NCBI GenBank assembly: GCA_002747035.1
Contig: PDRZ01000023.1
Span: 1-64,000, forward strand
Length of the DNA: 64,000 bases
Source: Rhodobacterales bacterium
GTDB taxonomy: Bacteria > Pseudomonadota > Alphaproteobacteria > Rhodobacterales > Rhodobacteraceae
Reading direction: 5' to 3'
Of this stretch, positions 44,613 through 55,154 are shown one piece after another. Made by a program: the position numbers and the translations under genes. The number at the start of each line of letters is the position of its first letter. Within the stretch, counting starts at the first letter, position 1. The notes below the pieces were generated by a model. The model did not search any database and was not told where the DNA came from. It saw only the letters and a list, made by a program, of their open reading frames with translations.

Positions 44613-46964
44613 TCAGGTAAACCGATTGTTGCGTGGGAACCCATAGGGCGGGCGTTTGCCCACTCCCGCGCGTTTGCCCAGCCATTCGGACATATCCGGC
44701 TCGTGACGGGTTTTACCGCCGCCCATTTCCCAGCTCAGCCCCTCATCCCAGTTGAACGTGGTGATATCGGACAGCCCGCCATCCAGCTCCAACGCGCCCT
44801 GACGCCCCCGCGCCATGTTGTATTTCTGAAGCCGCACACCCTTGCCCCGTCCCATCTCGGGCAGTTCGGACAGCGGGAAGACCAGCAACTTGGCATTCTG
44901 GCTCACAATCGCCACGTGGTCGCCCGCCACCGGCAAACAAATCTGTGCTTTGATATCATCCTTGACGTTCAGCACCTGCTTGCCGCTCTTGGTCTGGGCC
45001 AGCACGTCATCTTCGCCCACCACGAATCCATTGCCCTCGGTCGAGGCGACCAGCAATTTCCGCCCGGGCTGGTGAAGGAACAGGTCCACGATCTCGGCCT
45101 CGTTGGGCAAATCAACCATCAACCGTACCGGCTCGCCCATCCCCCGTCCGCCCGGCAGGTTGGCCGCCGACAGCGTATAAAACCGTCCGTTCGATCCCAT
45201 CAGCAACAACCGGTCCGTGGTTTCGGCATGGAAGATGAAACGCGGCCCGTCGCCATCCTTGAATTTCAATTCGCGGGTCAGGTCAATATGCCCCGACATG
45301 GCGCGGATCCACCCCATTTTCGAACAGACAACCGTGATGGGTTCCTTTTCGATCATGGCTTCCAGCGGCACCTCTTCGGCCTCAACCGCTTCGGCAAATT
45401 GCGTGCGGCGCTCGCCGCCTTCGAAGGATCGGCCAAAGGTTTTGCGCGCCTCTTTCAACTGATCGCCGATACGGTCCCATTGCAGGCCCTCATCCTCCAG
45501 AAGATCCTCAAGATCGGCCCGTTCCATCATCAGTTCATCGCGCTCACGGACCAGCTCCATTTCCTCAAGCCGACGCAATGACCGCAAGCGCATGTTCAGG
45601 ATCGCATCCGCCTGAACCTCGGTCAGCCCGTCTTCTCCCCCCCCCGCAGGCGACAGGTAATCCGCCTCGGACGTGGCGCGCACGAAATCGCGCCCCCAGT
45701 CTTCACGCATCAACGCGGCCTTGGGATCATCGTCATACCGGATGATGTCGATCACCCGATCCAGGTTCAGGAAGGCCACGATAAACCCTTCCAGCACCTC
45801 CAACCGGTGGTCGATCTTTTCCATCCGGTGGCGGGACCGGCGGATCAAAACATCACGGCGGAAATCAAGGAAAGCGCGCAGCACCTCCTTCATCGAACAC
45901 ACCTTGGGCGTGACCCCGTCGATCAACACGTTCATGTTAAGCGAGAACCGCGTTTCGAAATCCGAGTTACGGAACAGGAGGTTCATCAAAACATCCGGGT
46001 CCACATTCTTGGATTTCGGCTCCAGGATCACCCGAATATCTTCAGCGCTTTCATCACGAATATCAGCCAGGATCGGGACCTTCTTGGTCTGGATCAGCTC
46101 GGCCACCTTTTCGATCAGCTTGGATTTCTGCACCTGATACGGAATTTCGGTGACAACAATCTGCCACTGGCCGCGACCAAGGTCCTCAACCTCCCATTTC
46201 GCACGCAACCGGAACGATCCCCGCCCCGTGCGATAGGCGTTGGCGATACTGTCGCGCGGCTCGACGATGACGCCGCCAGTTGGAAAATCGGGGCCTGGCA
46301 CATAGTTCAACAGCGTGTCGTCGCGCGCATCCGGGGTCTTGATCAGATGCAGGCAGGCGTTGATCAGCTCTTCGATATTATGGGGCGGAATATTGGTGGC
46401 CATCCCCACCGCGATCCCACTGGACCCATTGGCCAGCAGGTTGGGAAAGGTCGCGGGCAATACGGCCGGTTCTTCCAGCCGCCCGTCATAGTTGGGCCGG
46501 TAATCCACCGCGTTTTCGTTCAACCCGTCCAGCATGGCCTCGGCCACGATGGTCATCCGCGCCTCGGTATACCGGCTGGCCGCCGGGTTATCGCCGTCGA
46601 TATTGCCGAAATTGCCCTGGCCATCGACCAGAGGGTAGCGCACGTTGAAATCCTGGGCCAAACGCGCCATCGCGTCATAGATCGCCGCATCGCCGTGAGG
46701 GTGGAAATCCCCCATCGTGTCACCGCTGATCTTGGCGGATTTCAAAAACCCCCCCGAAGCGGAGAGCCGCAGCCGGTTCATGGCATAGAGAATGCGCCGA
46801 TGCACCGGCTTCAACCCGTCCCGCGCATCAGGAAGCGCGCGGTGCATGATGGTGCTTAGCGCATAGGTCAGATACCTTTCACCAATCGCTCGGCGCAAAG
46901 GTTCGGCAAGCTCAGTGCCGCCATCATCTTGGGGTGTCTCGGGATCATCCAGCAAATCGCTCAT
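44613..46964 (-). CDS. parC: DNA topoisomerase IV subunit A
   Basis: A 783-residue type IIA topoisomerase subunit that decatenates daughter chromosomes. The breakage-reunion domain starts with RRAIGERYLTYALSTIMHRALPDARDGLKPVHRRILYAM, and the catalytic tyrosine is Y132 in AASRYTEARMT. The C-terminal beta-pinwheel has ParC-like rather than GyrA-like blades and lacks a GyrA box. The start was set at MSDLLDDPE; a start 21 bp further upstream (MMIKPRN) is possible since neither has a strong ribosome binding site. It is divergent from the SH3 gene. Confidence 0.94.
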   Translation of the reverse strand: MSDLLDDPETPQDDGGTELAEPLRRAIGERYLTYALSTIMHRALPDARDGLKPVHRRILYAMNRLRLSASGGFLKSAKISGDTMGDFHPHGDAAIYDAMARLAQDFNVRYPLVDGQGNFGNIDGDNPAASRYTEARMTIVAEAMLDGLNENAVDYRPNYDGRLEEPAVLPATFPNLLANGSSGIAVGMATNIPPHNIEELINACLHLIKTPDARDDTLLNYVPGPDFPTGGVIVEPRDSIANAYRTGRGSFRLRAKWEVEDLGRGQWQIVVTEIPYQVQKSKLIEKVAELIQTKKVPILADIRDESAEDIRVILEPKSKNVDPDVLMNLLFRNSDFETRFSLNMNVLIDGVTPKVCSMKEVLRAFLDFRRDVLIRRSRHRMEKIDHRLEVLEGFIVAFLNLDRVIDIIRYDDDPKAALMREDWGRDFVRATSEADYLSPAGGGEDGLTEVQADAILNMRLRSLRRLEEMELVRERDELMMERADLEDLLEDEGLQWDRIGDQLKEARKTFGRSFEGGERRTQFAEAVEAEEVPLEAMIEKEPITVVCSKMGWIRAMSGHIDLTRELKFKDGDGPRFIFHAETTDRLLLMGSNGRFYTLSAANLPGGRGMGEPVRLMVDLPNEAEIVDLFLHQPGRKLLVASTEGNGFVVGEDDVLAQTKSGKQVLNVKDDIKAQICLPVAGDHVAIVSQNAKLLVFPLSELPEMGRGKGVRLQKYNMARGRQGALELDGGLSDITTFNWDEGLSWEMGGGKTRHEPDMSEWLGKRAGVGKRPPYGFPRNNRFT

Positions 46965-47147
46965 GTTGCGTGGTTTAATCATCACGCTGGCGCAGGTAAA
47001 GCGTCGCGCTCCATTGATGCGTTAATTTTTACAACTTTCCCCCCGGGACTTTTTCCGAGAATCGGATATAGAGGGCAGGTGAGACAACTGATTAGATATT
47101 TGCCGTGTGTTTCTGGGTAACCGGTGCGGTAATTAGGAGATTTGCGC

Positions 47148-47864
47148 ATGTGGCGCCTGATTGTGGTGACCTTCGGGTTTCTTGGATTTGCATTTTATCA
47201 AATGAGCGGCGGGGCCGAATATGTCCCTGCCCCCGGATCGCTACAGGCTGCGGCCATCGCCAAAAAGGACAGGGCTGAATTCGAAGCCGCGTTGCAGGCC
47301 GATCTTGAAAAACGGCTGGCCGCCGAACGTGCCGAACGTCAGGCGCGTATCACACTCGCCTCGCACGCCCCCGCAGCGGCCCCCACCGTCAACACCGTCA
47401 ACACCGCCACGGTGACCAGAGCGAGCCTCACCGAAACGGTCCCGGCCTCGATCAAGGATACGGCCAAACGCGCAACCCTGACCTTTGTGGCCGGGTCCGC
47501 CGACCCGTTGACCGGAGACACAGCAGACACAGCCGCACCCGTGCCGACCAAGTCTGAGCTGCCGATCGTGTCGATCGACAACGCCAAGGTTCAGGACCTG
47601 ATCGCCGCCTCCATGTCCAGCCACAAGACCAGAGAAAACGCCAAAAGGCTGACCGCAGCCGGGGAAGATTTTCGCAAGGTCATTAAAGGCCGTGTGAACC
47701 TGCGCCAGGGTCCGGGCACCACGTATAACGTGGTCAGCAAACTGACCCAAGGGACCGAGGTCGTGATCCTGCACAATGACGGCGGTGGCTGGGTCAAACT
47801 GCGCACCCTCGACGAGGGGCGCGTGGGGTGGATGGCGGATTACCTTCTGACGGCGGCAAAATAA
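47148..47864 (+). CDS. SH3 domain-containing exported or membrane-anchored protein
   Basis: A 238-residue protein. One N-terminal hydrophobic helix (about 4-18) serves as signal or anchor, then an Ala/Glu/Arg-rich probable coiled coil (35-70), a Thr/Ala-rich linker, and a bacterial SH3 domain at about 174-236 (GRVNLRQGPGTTYNVVSKLTQGTEVVILHNDGGGWVKLR). Such proteins usually bind cell-wall peptides. AGGAGA lies 7 bp before the ATG. No catalytic domain is seen. Confidence 0.8.
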   Translation: MWRLIVVTFGFLGFAFYQMSGGAEYVPAPGSLQAAAIAKKDRAEFEAALQADLEKRLAAERAERQARITLASHAPAAAPTVNTVNTATVTRASLTETVPASIKDTAKRATLTFVAGSADPLTGDTADTAAPVPTKSELPIVSIDNAKVQDLIAASMSSHKTRENAKRLTAAGEDFRKVIKGRVNLRQGPGTTYNVVSKLTQGTEVVILHNDGGGWVKLRTLDEGRVGWMADYLLTAAK

Positions 47865-47979
47865 TTCCACTGCCCCCTTTCTTATAAAGGATCCTTTGCG
47901 TACTCCCTTGGGGAACAGGTCGGCCCACACCGGGACCCGCCGACACTCAAACCGACACTCAACCGGGGGGGCGCGAAAA

Positions 47980-48810
47980 ATGAACGGCAAATCCATTCTG
48001 ATCACCGGGTGTTCTTCGGGTATCGGCTATGACGCGGCACATGGGCTTCGCGCACGGGGCTGGCGGGTTTTCGCGGCCTGTCGCAAGGAAGAGGATTGCG
48101 CCCGCCTTGCCGGAGAAGGGTTAGAGACCGTTCACATGGACATGACGGATGCGCAAAGCATCCGCATCGCGCTGGACGAGGTTCTGCACGCCACCGGGGG
48201 TACGCTGGACGCCCTGTATAACAATGCCGCTTTCGCCCTGCCCGGCGCGGTCGAAGATCTGCCCACCGATGGGCTGCGCGCGGTATTCGAAGCCAATGTC
48301 TTTGGTCTGCATGAATTGACCCGCGCCGTAATCCCGGTGATGCGGGCACAGGGGCATGGGCGGATCATCAACTGTTCTTCGGTGCTTGGCATGGTGGTAT
48401 TGGGGGGACGCGGGGCCTATGCGGCGACGAAATTCGCGCTGGAGGGGCTGACCGACACGCTGCGTATCGAAATGCGCGATACGCCGATCCACGTGATCAC
48501 CCTGGCCCCCGGCCCGATCACATCCAAAATCCGCGAAAACTCGATCCCCCATTTCGAACGATGGATTGACTGGAAAAACAGCCCCCGGCGCGCGCAATAC
48601 GAAGAAAAGCTCCTTGCGCGTCTTTATGAGGATCGCGATCAGGACCGGTTCGAACTTCCGGCCTCAGCCGTCACCGCGAAACTGATCCACGCGCTGGAAA
48701 GCCCACGCCCCCGGCCCCGGTATCATGTGACCACACCCACCTACCTGATGGATGTGTTGCGCAGGGTCTTGCCAACCCGGACGCTGGATTGGCTGGTTTC
48801 CAAGGGGTAA
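47980..48810 (+). CDS. Short-chain dehydrogenase/reductase
   Basis: A 276-residue NAD(P)-dependent oxidoreductase. The cofactor motif TGCSSGIG is at residues 8-15, NNAA around 77-80, the catalytic Ser in NCSSVLGM and YAATK around 147-151. The C-terminal extension of some 40 residues past the standard 235 fits the classical SDR group with retinol-dehydrogenase-like members. The substrate is unknown. A run of seven G lies before the start. A direct repeat CCGACACTCAA occurs twice just upstream. Confidence 0.88.
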   Translation: MNGKSILITGCSSGIGYDAAHGLRARGWRVFAACRKEEDCARLAGEGLETVHMDMTDAQSIRIALDEVLHATGGTLDALYNNAAFALPGAVEDLPTDGLRAVFEANVFGLHELTRAVIPVMRAQGHGRIINCSSVLGMVVLGGRGAYAATKFALEGLTDTLRIEMRDTPIHVITLAPGPITSKIRENSIPHFERWIDWKNSPRRAQYEEKLLARLYEDRDQDRFELPASAVTAKLIHALESPRPRPRYHVTTPTYLMDVLRRVLPTRTLDWLVSKG

Positions 48811-48824
48811 GGGTGCATCTCCCC

Positions 48825-48855
48825 TTGACCTTCCCGTGACTGGAACCCCTATGTC
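48825..48855 (+). promoter_or_regulatory. CueR-type promoter of copA
   Basis: TTGACC (48825-48830) and TATGTC (48850-48855) are separated by 19 bp, the long spacer of MerR-family promoters. The spacer has the CueR-like dyad CCTTCCCGTGACTGGAAC. This predicts copper-induced expression. Transcription would begin after 48860, which rules out the ATG at 48851 as start codon and supports 48887. Confidence 0.6.
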
Positions 48856-48886
48856 AAAGGTGACCGCCGCAGGAAAGATCCCCGCC

Positions 48887-51403
48887 ATGACCACCACCGT
48901 CACCCCAGACACCACAGGCAACGAAATCTCCTTTACCCTGGACGGACTAAGCTGTGCCGGATGCGTGGGCCGCGCCGAAAAGGCCCTGCGTGCGGTTAAG
49001 GGGGTGACAAGCGCCGACATCAACCTTGCCAGTGAAAAGGCAACGGTACGCATGACCGCCCCGGCAGAGGCGGGCGGTCTGGCCAAGGCGCTCTCCGACG
49101 CCGGATACCCCGCCCGCATTGCAACGGTATCGTTAGACGTGGACGGGCTCAACTGCGCCGGATGCGCCGGGCGATCTTCGCGGGCGATGGCGGCACTGCC
49201 GGGCGTGATCGAGGCCCAGGTGAACCTGGCCACAGAACGCGCCACGGTCACCTGCCTGGACCAGTCGCTTGCGCCTGTCGATCTGGCCCGCGCCTCCTCT
49301 GAGGCGGGCTATCCGGCGCGGGTTCAACCCGCCGAGGCACCCCGAGAGGTCGAAGACCGAAGGGAAGACGAGGCGGCGCAGCTCTTGCGCGCAGCCCTTC
49401 TGGCCGCGTTCCTCGCCCTGCCCGTCGTGGTCCTTGAAATGGGCGGGCACATGGTGCCCCGTTTCCACCATTGGGTCATGCACATGATCGGCACCCAAAC
49501 CAGCTGGAGTCTGCAATGCGCCCTGACAACGGCCGTCCTTTTCGGTCCCGGGCGGCGCTTCTTTGCCCTCGGCCTGCCCGCCCTGCGCCGCCGCGCGCCG
49601 GATATGAACAGCCTCGTTGCCATAGGCACCGGCGCGGCCTACGGGTTTTCCCTGCTGGCCACTTTTGCGCCCTCACTGCTGCCCTCGGGAAGCGTCAATG
49701 TCTATTACGAAGCGGCTGCGGTGATTGTCGTCCTGATCCTGGTGGGTCGCTACCTGGAGGCCCGCGCCAAGGGCAAAACCGGCGCGGCAATCCGCTCCTT
49801 GCTCAAGCTCCATGTGAAAAACGCCACGGTGCTGCGCAAGGGGGCCGAAGTTGCCCTGCCCACCGAACAGATTGCGCTTGGTGATATCGTGCTGGTCCGC
49901 CCCGGAGAACGACTGCCCGTGGATGGCGAAGTGACCAGGGGCCAATCTCACGTGGATGAAGCCATGATCACCGGGGAACCAGTCCCCGTCGCCAAAACCA
50001 CCGGGGACAGGGTCACCGGCGGGACCGTAAACACCACCGGCGCACTGGAATTTCGCGCCACGCGGATCGGGGCGGATACGACACTGGCCCAGATCCTGCG
50101 CATGGTGGAACAGGCACAGGCCGCCAAGCTGCCAATCCAGGGCCTGGTGGACCGCATCACCCTGTGGTTCGTGCCTGCGGTCATGGGTATTGCCGGGTTG
50201 ACCGTGGTGATCTGGCTGCTGTTTGGACCCTCTCCGGTGCTGGGTCACGCACTTGTTGCCGGGGTTTCGGTGCTGATCATCGCCTGCCCCTGTGCCATGG
50301 GGCTGGCCACGCCCACGTCGATCATGGTGGGCACCGGGCGCGCGGCCCAACTGGGTGTGCTGTTCCGCAAAGGCGACGCGCTGCAATCGCTTCAGGGGGT
50401 CAAAACCGTGGCCTTTGACAAAACCGGCACGCTGACCCTTGGCCAGCCGACGCTGACCGACTTTCTCCCGGTTGAGGGGCAGGACCGCGCTTACCTCCTC
50501 CGTCTCGCCGGAGCGGTTGAGGCCCTGTCGGAACATCCCGTCGCCCGGGCCATCACCAGCGCCGCACAAGCCGCACAAAAGGCCGGGGATTTGCCCAAGG
50601 CCACCGCGTTCCGGTCCCATACCGGGCTTGGCGCTTCGGCTCAGATCGAAGGCCACGCGGTCCTGATCGGCTCGTCCCGGCTGATGGCGCAGAATGGGAT
50701 CGACACCTCCGCCCTGTCACAAGCCGCACAGGCGCTGGCTGCAAACGGAAAAACCCCGCTCTGGATGGCCGTGGACGGGGCGCTTGCCGCCGCCATCGCC
50801 GTATCGGACCCGTTGAAACCCTCCTCTCGCATGGCATTGGAATCCCTGCACAATATGGGAATCAAAACCGCGATGATCACCGGCGATGCGCCCGAAACAG
50901 CCCACGCCATCGCCGCGCAGGCCGGGATAGACCACGTCGTCGCCGGGGTGATGCCCGAAGGCAAGGTCGCGGCCCTGGACGGCCTCTCGGGGCCGGTGGC
51001 CTTTGTCGGCGATGGCATCAACGACGCCCCGGCCCTGGCCCATGCGGATGTGGGCATCGCGATTGGAACCGGCACCGATGTTGCCATCCAGGCGGCAGAC
51101 GTGGTGTTGATCGGGGGCGACCTCGCGCGCGTCGTGGATGCCTTCACCCTGTCCCGCGCAACCCTGCGCAATATCCGCCAGAACCTGTTCTGGGCCTTTG
51201 TCTATAACATTGCGCTGATCCCTGTGGCCGCGGGTCTGCTCTACCCTCTGTTCGGGCTTCAGTTTTCACCGGTCTTTGGGGCTGCGGCCATGGCGCTGTC
51301 CTCGGTCTTCGTTCTGACCAACGCCCTGCGCCTGCGCTTTGTCGCCACAACAAACCCCGCTCCCGACCTTGCCACAGCGCAGCCAAACCCCGCGAAACCG
51401 TGA
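48887..51403 (+). CDS. copA: Copper-exporting P-type ATPase
   Basis: An 838-residue P1B-ATPase that pumps Cu(I) out of the cytoplasm. Two N-terminal metal-binding domains carry CAGC motifs at C23-C26 and C90-C93. The ion-path motif CPC is in [13 protein letters not shown], the phosphorylated Asp is in DKTGTLT, and the nucleotide domain holds SEHPVARAI and [11 protein letters not shown]. Eight transmembrane helices are expected. The start MTTTVTPD has AGGAAAG 10 bp upstream. No cueR or copper chaperone gene is next to it. Confidence 0.95.
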   Translation: MTTTVTPDTTGNEISFTLDGLSCAGCVGRAEKALRAVKGVTSADINLASEKATVRMTAPAEAGGLAKALSDAGYPARIATVSLDVDGLNCAGCAGRSSRAMAALPGVIEAQVNLATERATVTCLDQSLAPVDLARASSEAGYPARVQPAEAPREVEDRREDEAAQLLRAALLAAFLALPVVVLEMGGHMVPRFHHWVMHMIGTQTSWSLQCALTTAVLFGPGRRFFALGLPALRRRAPDMNSLVAIGTGAAYGFSLLATFAPSLLPSGSVNVYYEAAAVIVVLILVGRYLEARAKGKTGAAIRSLLKLHVKNATVLRKGAEVALPTEQIALGDIVLVRPGERLPVDGEVTRGQSHVDEAMITGEPVPVAKTTGDRVTGGTVNTTGALEFRATRIGADTTLAQILRMVEQAQAAKLPIQGLVDRITLWFVPAVMGIAGLTVVIWLLFGPSPVLGHALVAGVSVLIIACPCAMGLATPTSIMVGTGRAAQLGVLFRKGDALQSLQGVKTVAFDKTGTLTLGQPTLTDFLPVEGQDRAYLLRLAGAVEALSEHPVARAITSAAQAAQKAGDLPKATAFRSHTGLGASAQIEGHAVLIGSSRLMAQNGIDTSALSQAAQALAANGKTPLWMAVDGALAAAIAVSDPLKPSSRMALESLHNMGIKTAMITGDAPETAHAIAAQAGIDHVVAGVMPEGKVAALDGLSGPVAFVGDGINDAPALAHADVGIAIGTGTDVAIQAADVVLIGGDLARVVDAFTLSRATLRNIRQNLFWAFVYNIALIPVAAGLLYPLFGLQFSPVFGAAAMALSSVFVLTNALRLRFVATTNPAPDLATAQPNPAKP

Positions 51404-51452
51404 CATGAACATCAAGCACGTCTCCATCCAAACCGGCCTGCGCGCCAGACCC

Positions 51453-51558
51453 ATCCGGTATTACGTTGAACCAGCGTGATGTGGAAACGCTGCGCAATAC
51501 AGTAGGGATGTAGGTGTTTCCGGCTATTGCTGTGATCCAACAATAACCGGAAACGCTT
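51453..51558 (-). mobile_element. Hairpin element, family 2, copy D (106 bp)
   Basis: Read on the minus strand it starts AAGCGTTTCCGG at 51558 and ends CCGGAT at 51453. It matches copy E at about 86% of the first 100 positions and is shorter by a 5-nt deletion near the end, giving 106 bp. TA is present at the 51559-51560 side only. The first A of the element plus that TA form the TAA stop of the dctM gene. It lies between the convergent copA and dctM genes. Confidence 0.72.
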
Positions 51559-53006
51559 TAATTCCCATAGGCCACCGCAGGCAACCACGTGGTCAGTTCG
51601 GGAAAGAAGAACACGATCGCCAACCCGGTCAGCTGTAGCAACACGAACGGGATCACACCGCGATAGATATGGCCCAGCGTGATTGACGGCGGGCACACCC
51701 CTTTCAGGTAGAACAGCGCGAACCCGACAGGTGGCGTCAGGAACGACGTCTGTAACGTCACCGCCACAAGGATCGCGAACCACACCACCGACGGATTATC
51801 CACGATACCATACCCGTCCACCGGCAACTCAAGCCCAAGGATCACCGGCAACATCAGCGGCATGATGATCAAGGTGATCTCGATCCAGTCCAGCAGGAAC
51901 CCGAGCAGGAAGATAATGAACAGGATGAACAACACCACCACGTAAGGGTTGTCAAAGCTGCCCAGCACAAGGTTTTCAATAATCTCATCCCCGCCAAACC
52001 GGCGCAGAACGAAAGCAAAGAAATTGGCGGCGATGAAAATCCCCACGATATACCCGGCCGTGTTCAGCGTCTGGCGCATCACATCCTTGAACACGGTAAA
52101 GTTCAGGTTGCGCGACGCCAGCGCCAACCCGGTCGCGCCCAGCGCACCCAGACCCGAGGCCTCGGTCGGGGTGGCGATGCCGAAAAAGATCGACCCCAGC
52201 ACCAGAAGAACCAGCAACATGGGCGGCACCACGGATTTCAGAACCTCAAGAATGATGGCAAAGCTCACCGGTTCGCGGTCTTCGGGCACCGGCATCGCTT
52301 CGGGTTTGATCAGGCCATAGATGATGATGAACACGATATATAGCGTGCCCAGCAACAGCCCCGGGAACAGCGCCCCCATGAACAGATCGCCCAGCGAAAT
52401 CGCCAACTGGTCCGACATGATCACCAACATGATCGACGGCGGGATCAGAATACCCAACGTCCCCGACGCGGCAATCGTGCCCGTGGCAATCGGCTTGGCA
52501 TAATTCTGCGCCATCATCGTCGGAATGCCCATAACGCCCAGCAACACGACCGACGCCCCGATCACCCCCGTGGACGCGGCCAGAATGATCCCGATCACCA
52601 TGACAGTCAGTGCCAGACCGCCCTTGAGCGCACCAAACAGGACCTGCATGGACTTCATCATGCGCTGCGCAACACCGGATTGATCCAGCATCAGCCCCAT
52701 GAAGATAAACATCGGCAGCGCAACCAGAACCGGGTTCTTGATGATCCCACCAAAGAACCGCCCCGAATTGACAAACATCTTCTTGTAGGTGATGCCGGTG
52801 CGGTCAAACTCGATATATTCCCCGATCAGCTTGCGATAGGGGTCCAGCATATGTTCGCCAATCAGCGAAAAGATCAGCGACACCCCAACCAGCGCAAACA
52901 CCACCGGGATCCCGCGAAACAACATCACGATGAACACGATGAACATGGCCAGAACCATCCATTGGTTCAAATCCATGACCGCCCCCATAACAGACAGAAT
53001 TCCCAT
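51558..53006 (-). CDS. dctM: TRAP transporter large permease (DctM)
   Basis: A 482-residue membrane protein with at least twelve hydrophobic helices, the ion-coupled channel subunit of a tripartite carboxylate transporter. GIPVVFALVGVSL, GASVVLLGVMGIPTMM and TPTEASGLGALG are typical DctM segments. GGAGGAG lies 6 bp before the ATG, and it starts 3 bp after dctQ. The last base of its stop codon is the first base of element D. Confidence 0.92.
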   Translation of the reverse strand: MGILSVMGAVMDLNQWMVLAMFIVFIVMLFRGIPVVFALVGVSLIFSLIGEHMLDPYRKLIGEYIEFDRTGITYKKMFVNSGRFFGGIIKNPVLVALPMFIFMGLMLDQSGVAQRMMKSMQVLFGALKGGLALTVMVIGIILAASTGVIGASVVLLGVMGIPTMMAQNYAKPIATGTIAASGTLGILIPPSIMLVIMSDQLAISLGDLFMGALFPGLLLGTLYIVFIIIYGLIKPEAMPVPEDREPVSFAIILEVLKSVVPPMLLVLLVLGSIFFGIATPTEASGLGALGATGLALASRNLNFTVFKDVMRQTLNTAGYIVGIFIAANFFAFVLRRFGGDEIIENLVLGSFDNPYVVVLFILFIIFLLGFLLDWIEITLIIMPLMLPVILGLELPVDGYGIVDNPSVVWFAILVAVTLQTSFLTPPVGFALFYLKGVCPPSITLGHIYRGVIPFVLLQLTGLAIVFFFPELTTWLPAVAYGN

Positions 53007-53009
53007 GAC

Positions 53010-53795
53010 TTACTCCTCCGCCCCCTTGCGGCGGGCCATGAGCCAGCCAAGCAGGATCAGGGTCAGCACCACAGCGGCCCCCATCCACGTGGTCCATTCA
53101 AAAATCGGTTCTTTGCTGATCCGCTTGGGCTTGATCCCGGCATTGGTCAGCCGGACGCCCCACCAGAGGACATAGTAAATCGTGCGTTCTGCGGCAAAGA
53201 TCGCGCCGGGCAACATGGCCACCAACAGGGTCCACAACCGCACCGGGGCAAGTTGCACAAGGTGGCGCATCAGGATCGAAACCGTGGCCAGAATGGCCAA
53301 CCCGAACAACAGGGGCAATGACGCCTTGAGAATATAAAGCCCGTGCAACCCGTTGGGGCTGTCCGATCCCTCCCGCGCCAACACGCTGGACCACGCATAG
53401 TGGAACAACACATCGGTCATCATGATCAGAAAGGGCAGAAGAAGCCAGCCCAGCCCGAAACACTCGATCCTCGCCTTGCGCGCGGGGCTGTAATTGGCGT
53501 GAAAAATGTCCACCCGCACGTGGCTGTTGGTGGTGATGGCATAGGCAAAACCGGTGACCATGGCAAAGCCATAAATCCACCATTGCGCATCGTCCAGCCA
53601 CGCCTGGTTGAACCCCGCCTTGCGCAGGATCACCTGGGACACGATGGCCAGCATCAGGATCGGAAAGGCCCAGGCCACAAGGTTACCAAAAGCGATGACG
53701 ATCCGGTCACCCTTCAGATGGCTCTGGCGGTCGCGCTCTCCGGGATCGGAAATGGCGATCACGTCGCCGCTGATCTCTGGAATTTCGCCTGACAT
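53010..53795 (-). CDS. dctQ: TRAP transporter small permease (DctQ)
   Basis: A 261-residue protein, longer than the usual 160-200, with hydrophobic segments near residues 33-55, 65-85, 115-135, 155-180, 190-205 and 235-252. It resembles the extended DctQ subunits found with keto-acid-type systems. It links the binding protein to the large permease. A GGGAGGGG ribosome binding site precedes the ATG. Confidence 0.88.
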   Translation of the reverse strand: MSGEIPEISGDVIAISDPGERDRQSHLKGDRIVIAFGNLVAWAFPILMLAIVSQVILRKAGFNQAWLDDAQWWIYGFAMVTGFAYAITTNSHVRVDIFHANYSPARKARIECFGLGWLLLPFLIMMTDVLFHYAWSSVLAREGSDSPNGLHGLYILKASLPLLFGLAILATVSILMRHLVQLAPVRLWTLLVAMLPGAIFAAERTIYYVLWWGVRLTNAGIKPKRISKEPIFEWTTWMGAAVVLTLILLGWLMARRKGAEE

Positions 53796-53882
53796 GGGCT
53801 TGCCCCTCCCCAGTTGTCGTCATGAATGCGAAAACGGCGGCCCCAAACCTGCGTGGGACCGCCGTATGTTACGGATTATGCC

Positions 53883-54923
53883 CTAGCGGTTACGCGGCAT
53901 GTAGATGGTCGACCACACCTTGTACCCGGCGCGGTATTCCTGAAGATCGTTCCACACCAGCTGGAAGAACTCGTCACCTTCCGACAGCTCCTCCACCACT
54001 TGGTTCCAGGCACCTTCAAAGGCGTCCAGCATCTCGGGGCTCCACTGTTTGATGATCACACCGTTCTTTTCCTGGTTCTCGATCATGGCAGCAAAGTTGG
54101 TGGCTTCACCTTCGGCCAGATTGGTGGTGATGTTGGCAAGACAGGCAACCTCGATCTGGGTCTGACCGGTTTCGTCCAGATCATCCCAGACGTCCTTGTT
54201 GATCAACAGTTCGAACAGGGTCGAAGGCTGGTGCCAACCGGGAAAATAGTTGTATTTCACCAACTTGTGGAAACCCAGACGCGCGTCGATACGAGGCATC
54301 GAGAATTCGGTGGCGTCAATCGCCCCGCGCTCCAGCGCCGGGAAGATGTCACCCCCGGCAAGCAGCGACGTGGACACGCCCAGCTTCTGCATCGCCTTGG
54401 CACCAAGACCAAAGAAGCGCATGTTCAACCCCTTCAGGTCATCCACGCTGTTGATTTCCTTGCTGAACCACCCCGAGGTTTCCGGCGCGATCAACCCACA
54501 GGGAATGGCGCGCACGTCATAGCCGTTGTCGTCATACATCTGCTGCCAATACTTGGCACCATCGTCATAAAGAATCCAACCCAGGAACTCGCCCGCTTCC
54601 GGCCCGAACGGTACGGCGGCGAAAAGCGATGCGGCACTGATCTTGCCCTGCCAGTACCCTGTGGTGGCGAATGCGGCGTCAACCGACCCGTTGGATACAG
54701 CATCCAGCGCCTCAAGCGTCGGAACCAGCTTGCCGGGATCGTAATGTTTGAACTCGACCTCTTCGGAAATGCCGTTGATCTTGGCAACAAAATCGGTTGC
54801 CGCGGTGCCCAGGATCGGCAGGTTTTTCCCGAAGGCCGACGTCATCTCGATGGTGGTCTCGGCACTGGCCGCGCCGCCCATCATCGCAACGCCGGCGATG
54901 GCGGAAATCAGTGTTTTGGTCAT
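53883..54923 (-). CDS. dctP: TRAP transporter substrate-binding protein (DctP)
   Basis: A 346-residue periplasmic binding protein with a signal peptide ending near ASA (residues 20-23). The DctP pattern includes GLNMRFFGLGAKAMQKLGVSTSLLAGGDIFPALERGAIDATEFSMPR-type blocks, with the carboxylate-binding Arg expected in MRFFGLG. The GGDIFPAL...DATEF region resembles binding proteins for 2-oxo acids and aromatic acids. The start MTKTLISAI follows GGGAGGAAC. It is the first gene of the dctP-dctQ-dctM operon. Confidence 0.9.
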   Translation of the reverse strand: MTKTLISAIAGVAMMGGAASAETTIEMTSAFGKNLPILGTAATDFVAKINGISEEVEFKHYDPGKLVPTLEALDAVSNGSVDAAFATTGYWQGKISAASLFAAVPFGPEAGEFLGWILYDDGAKYWQQMYDDNGYDVRAIPCGLIAPETSGWFSKEINSVDDLKGLNMRFFGLGAKAMQKLGVSTSLLAGGDIFPALERGAIDATEFSMPRIDARLGFHKLVKYNYFPGWHQPSTLFELLINKDVWDDLDETGQTQIEVACLANITTNLAEGEATNFAAMIENQEKNGVIIKQWSPEMLDAFEGAWNQVVEELSEGDEFFQLVWNDLQEYRAGYKVWSTIYMPRNR

Positions 54924-54985
54924 GTAGTTCCTCCCAGTTGGATTGCCCCCGGATTTTTTCACGCAGGGGGTCAGAAATTCAAGGA

Positions 54986-55006
54986 TTGGTAAAATCTTGT
55001 TACCAA
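54986..55006. promoter_or_regulatory. Candidate operator upstream of the TRAP operon
   Basis: TTGGTAA (54986-54992) and TTACCAA (55000-55006) form a perfect inverted repeat with a 7-nt spacer, 63 bp before the dctP start. Half-sites of the TGGT/ACCA type are bound by GntR-family repressors that often control such transporters. No regulator gene is adjacent. Confidence 0.45.
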
Positions 55007-55154
55007 ATTAGCGTCTGTCTTGAATGATTTATCCGACAAAGTCCAGTTTTTTGTCATAATCGCTCAAAAACCTGCGAAAATGTGGACCCGCAAAACCCTC
55101 ATCTGAAATCGACCTTACCGGCCTGATACGGACCCCACATTGATTCGCCCCGCA

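Noticed and set aside
46994-47025. TAAAGCGTCGCGCTCC upstream of parC, resembling the start of the 111-bp elements
   Set aside because: Only the first six to seven bases match. There is no terminal hairpin and no matching end 111 bp away.
47940-47964. Direct repeat of CCGACACTCAA before the SDR gene
   Set aside because: Only two short copies, one base apart; too little to support a regulatory claim.
48851-48886. An upstream start for copA at 48851
   Set aside because: This ATG overlaps the -10 box of the CueR-type promoter, so it would not be in the transcript, and it lacks a ribosome binding site.
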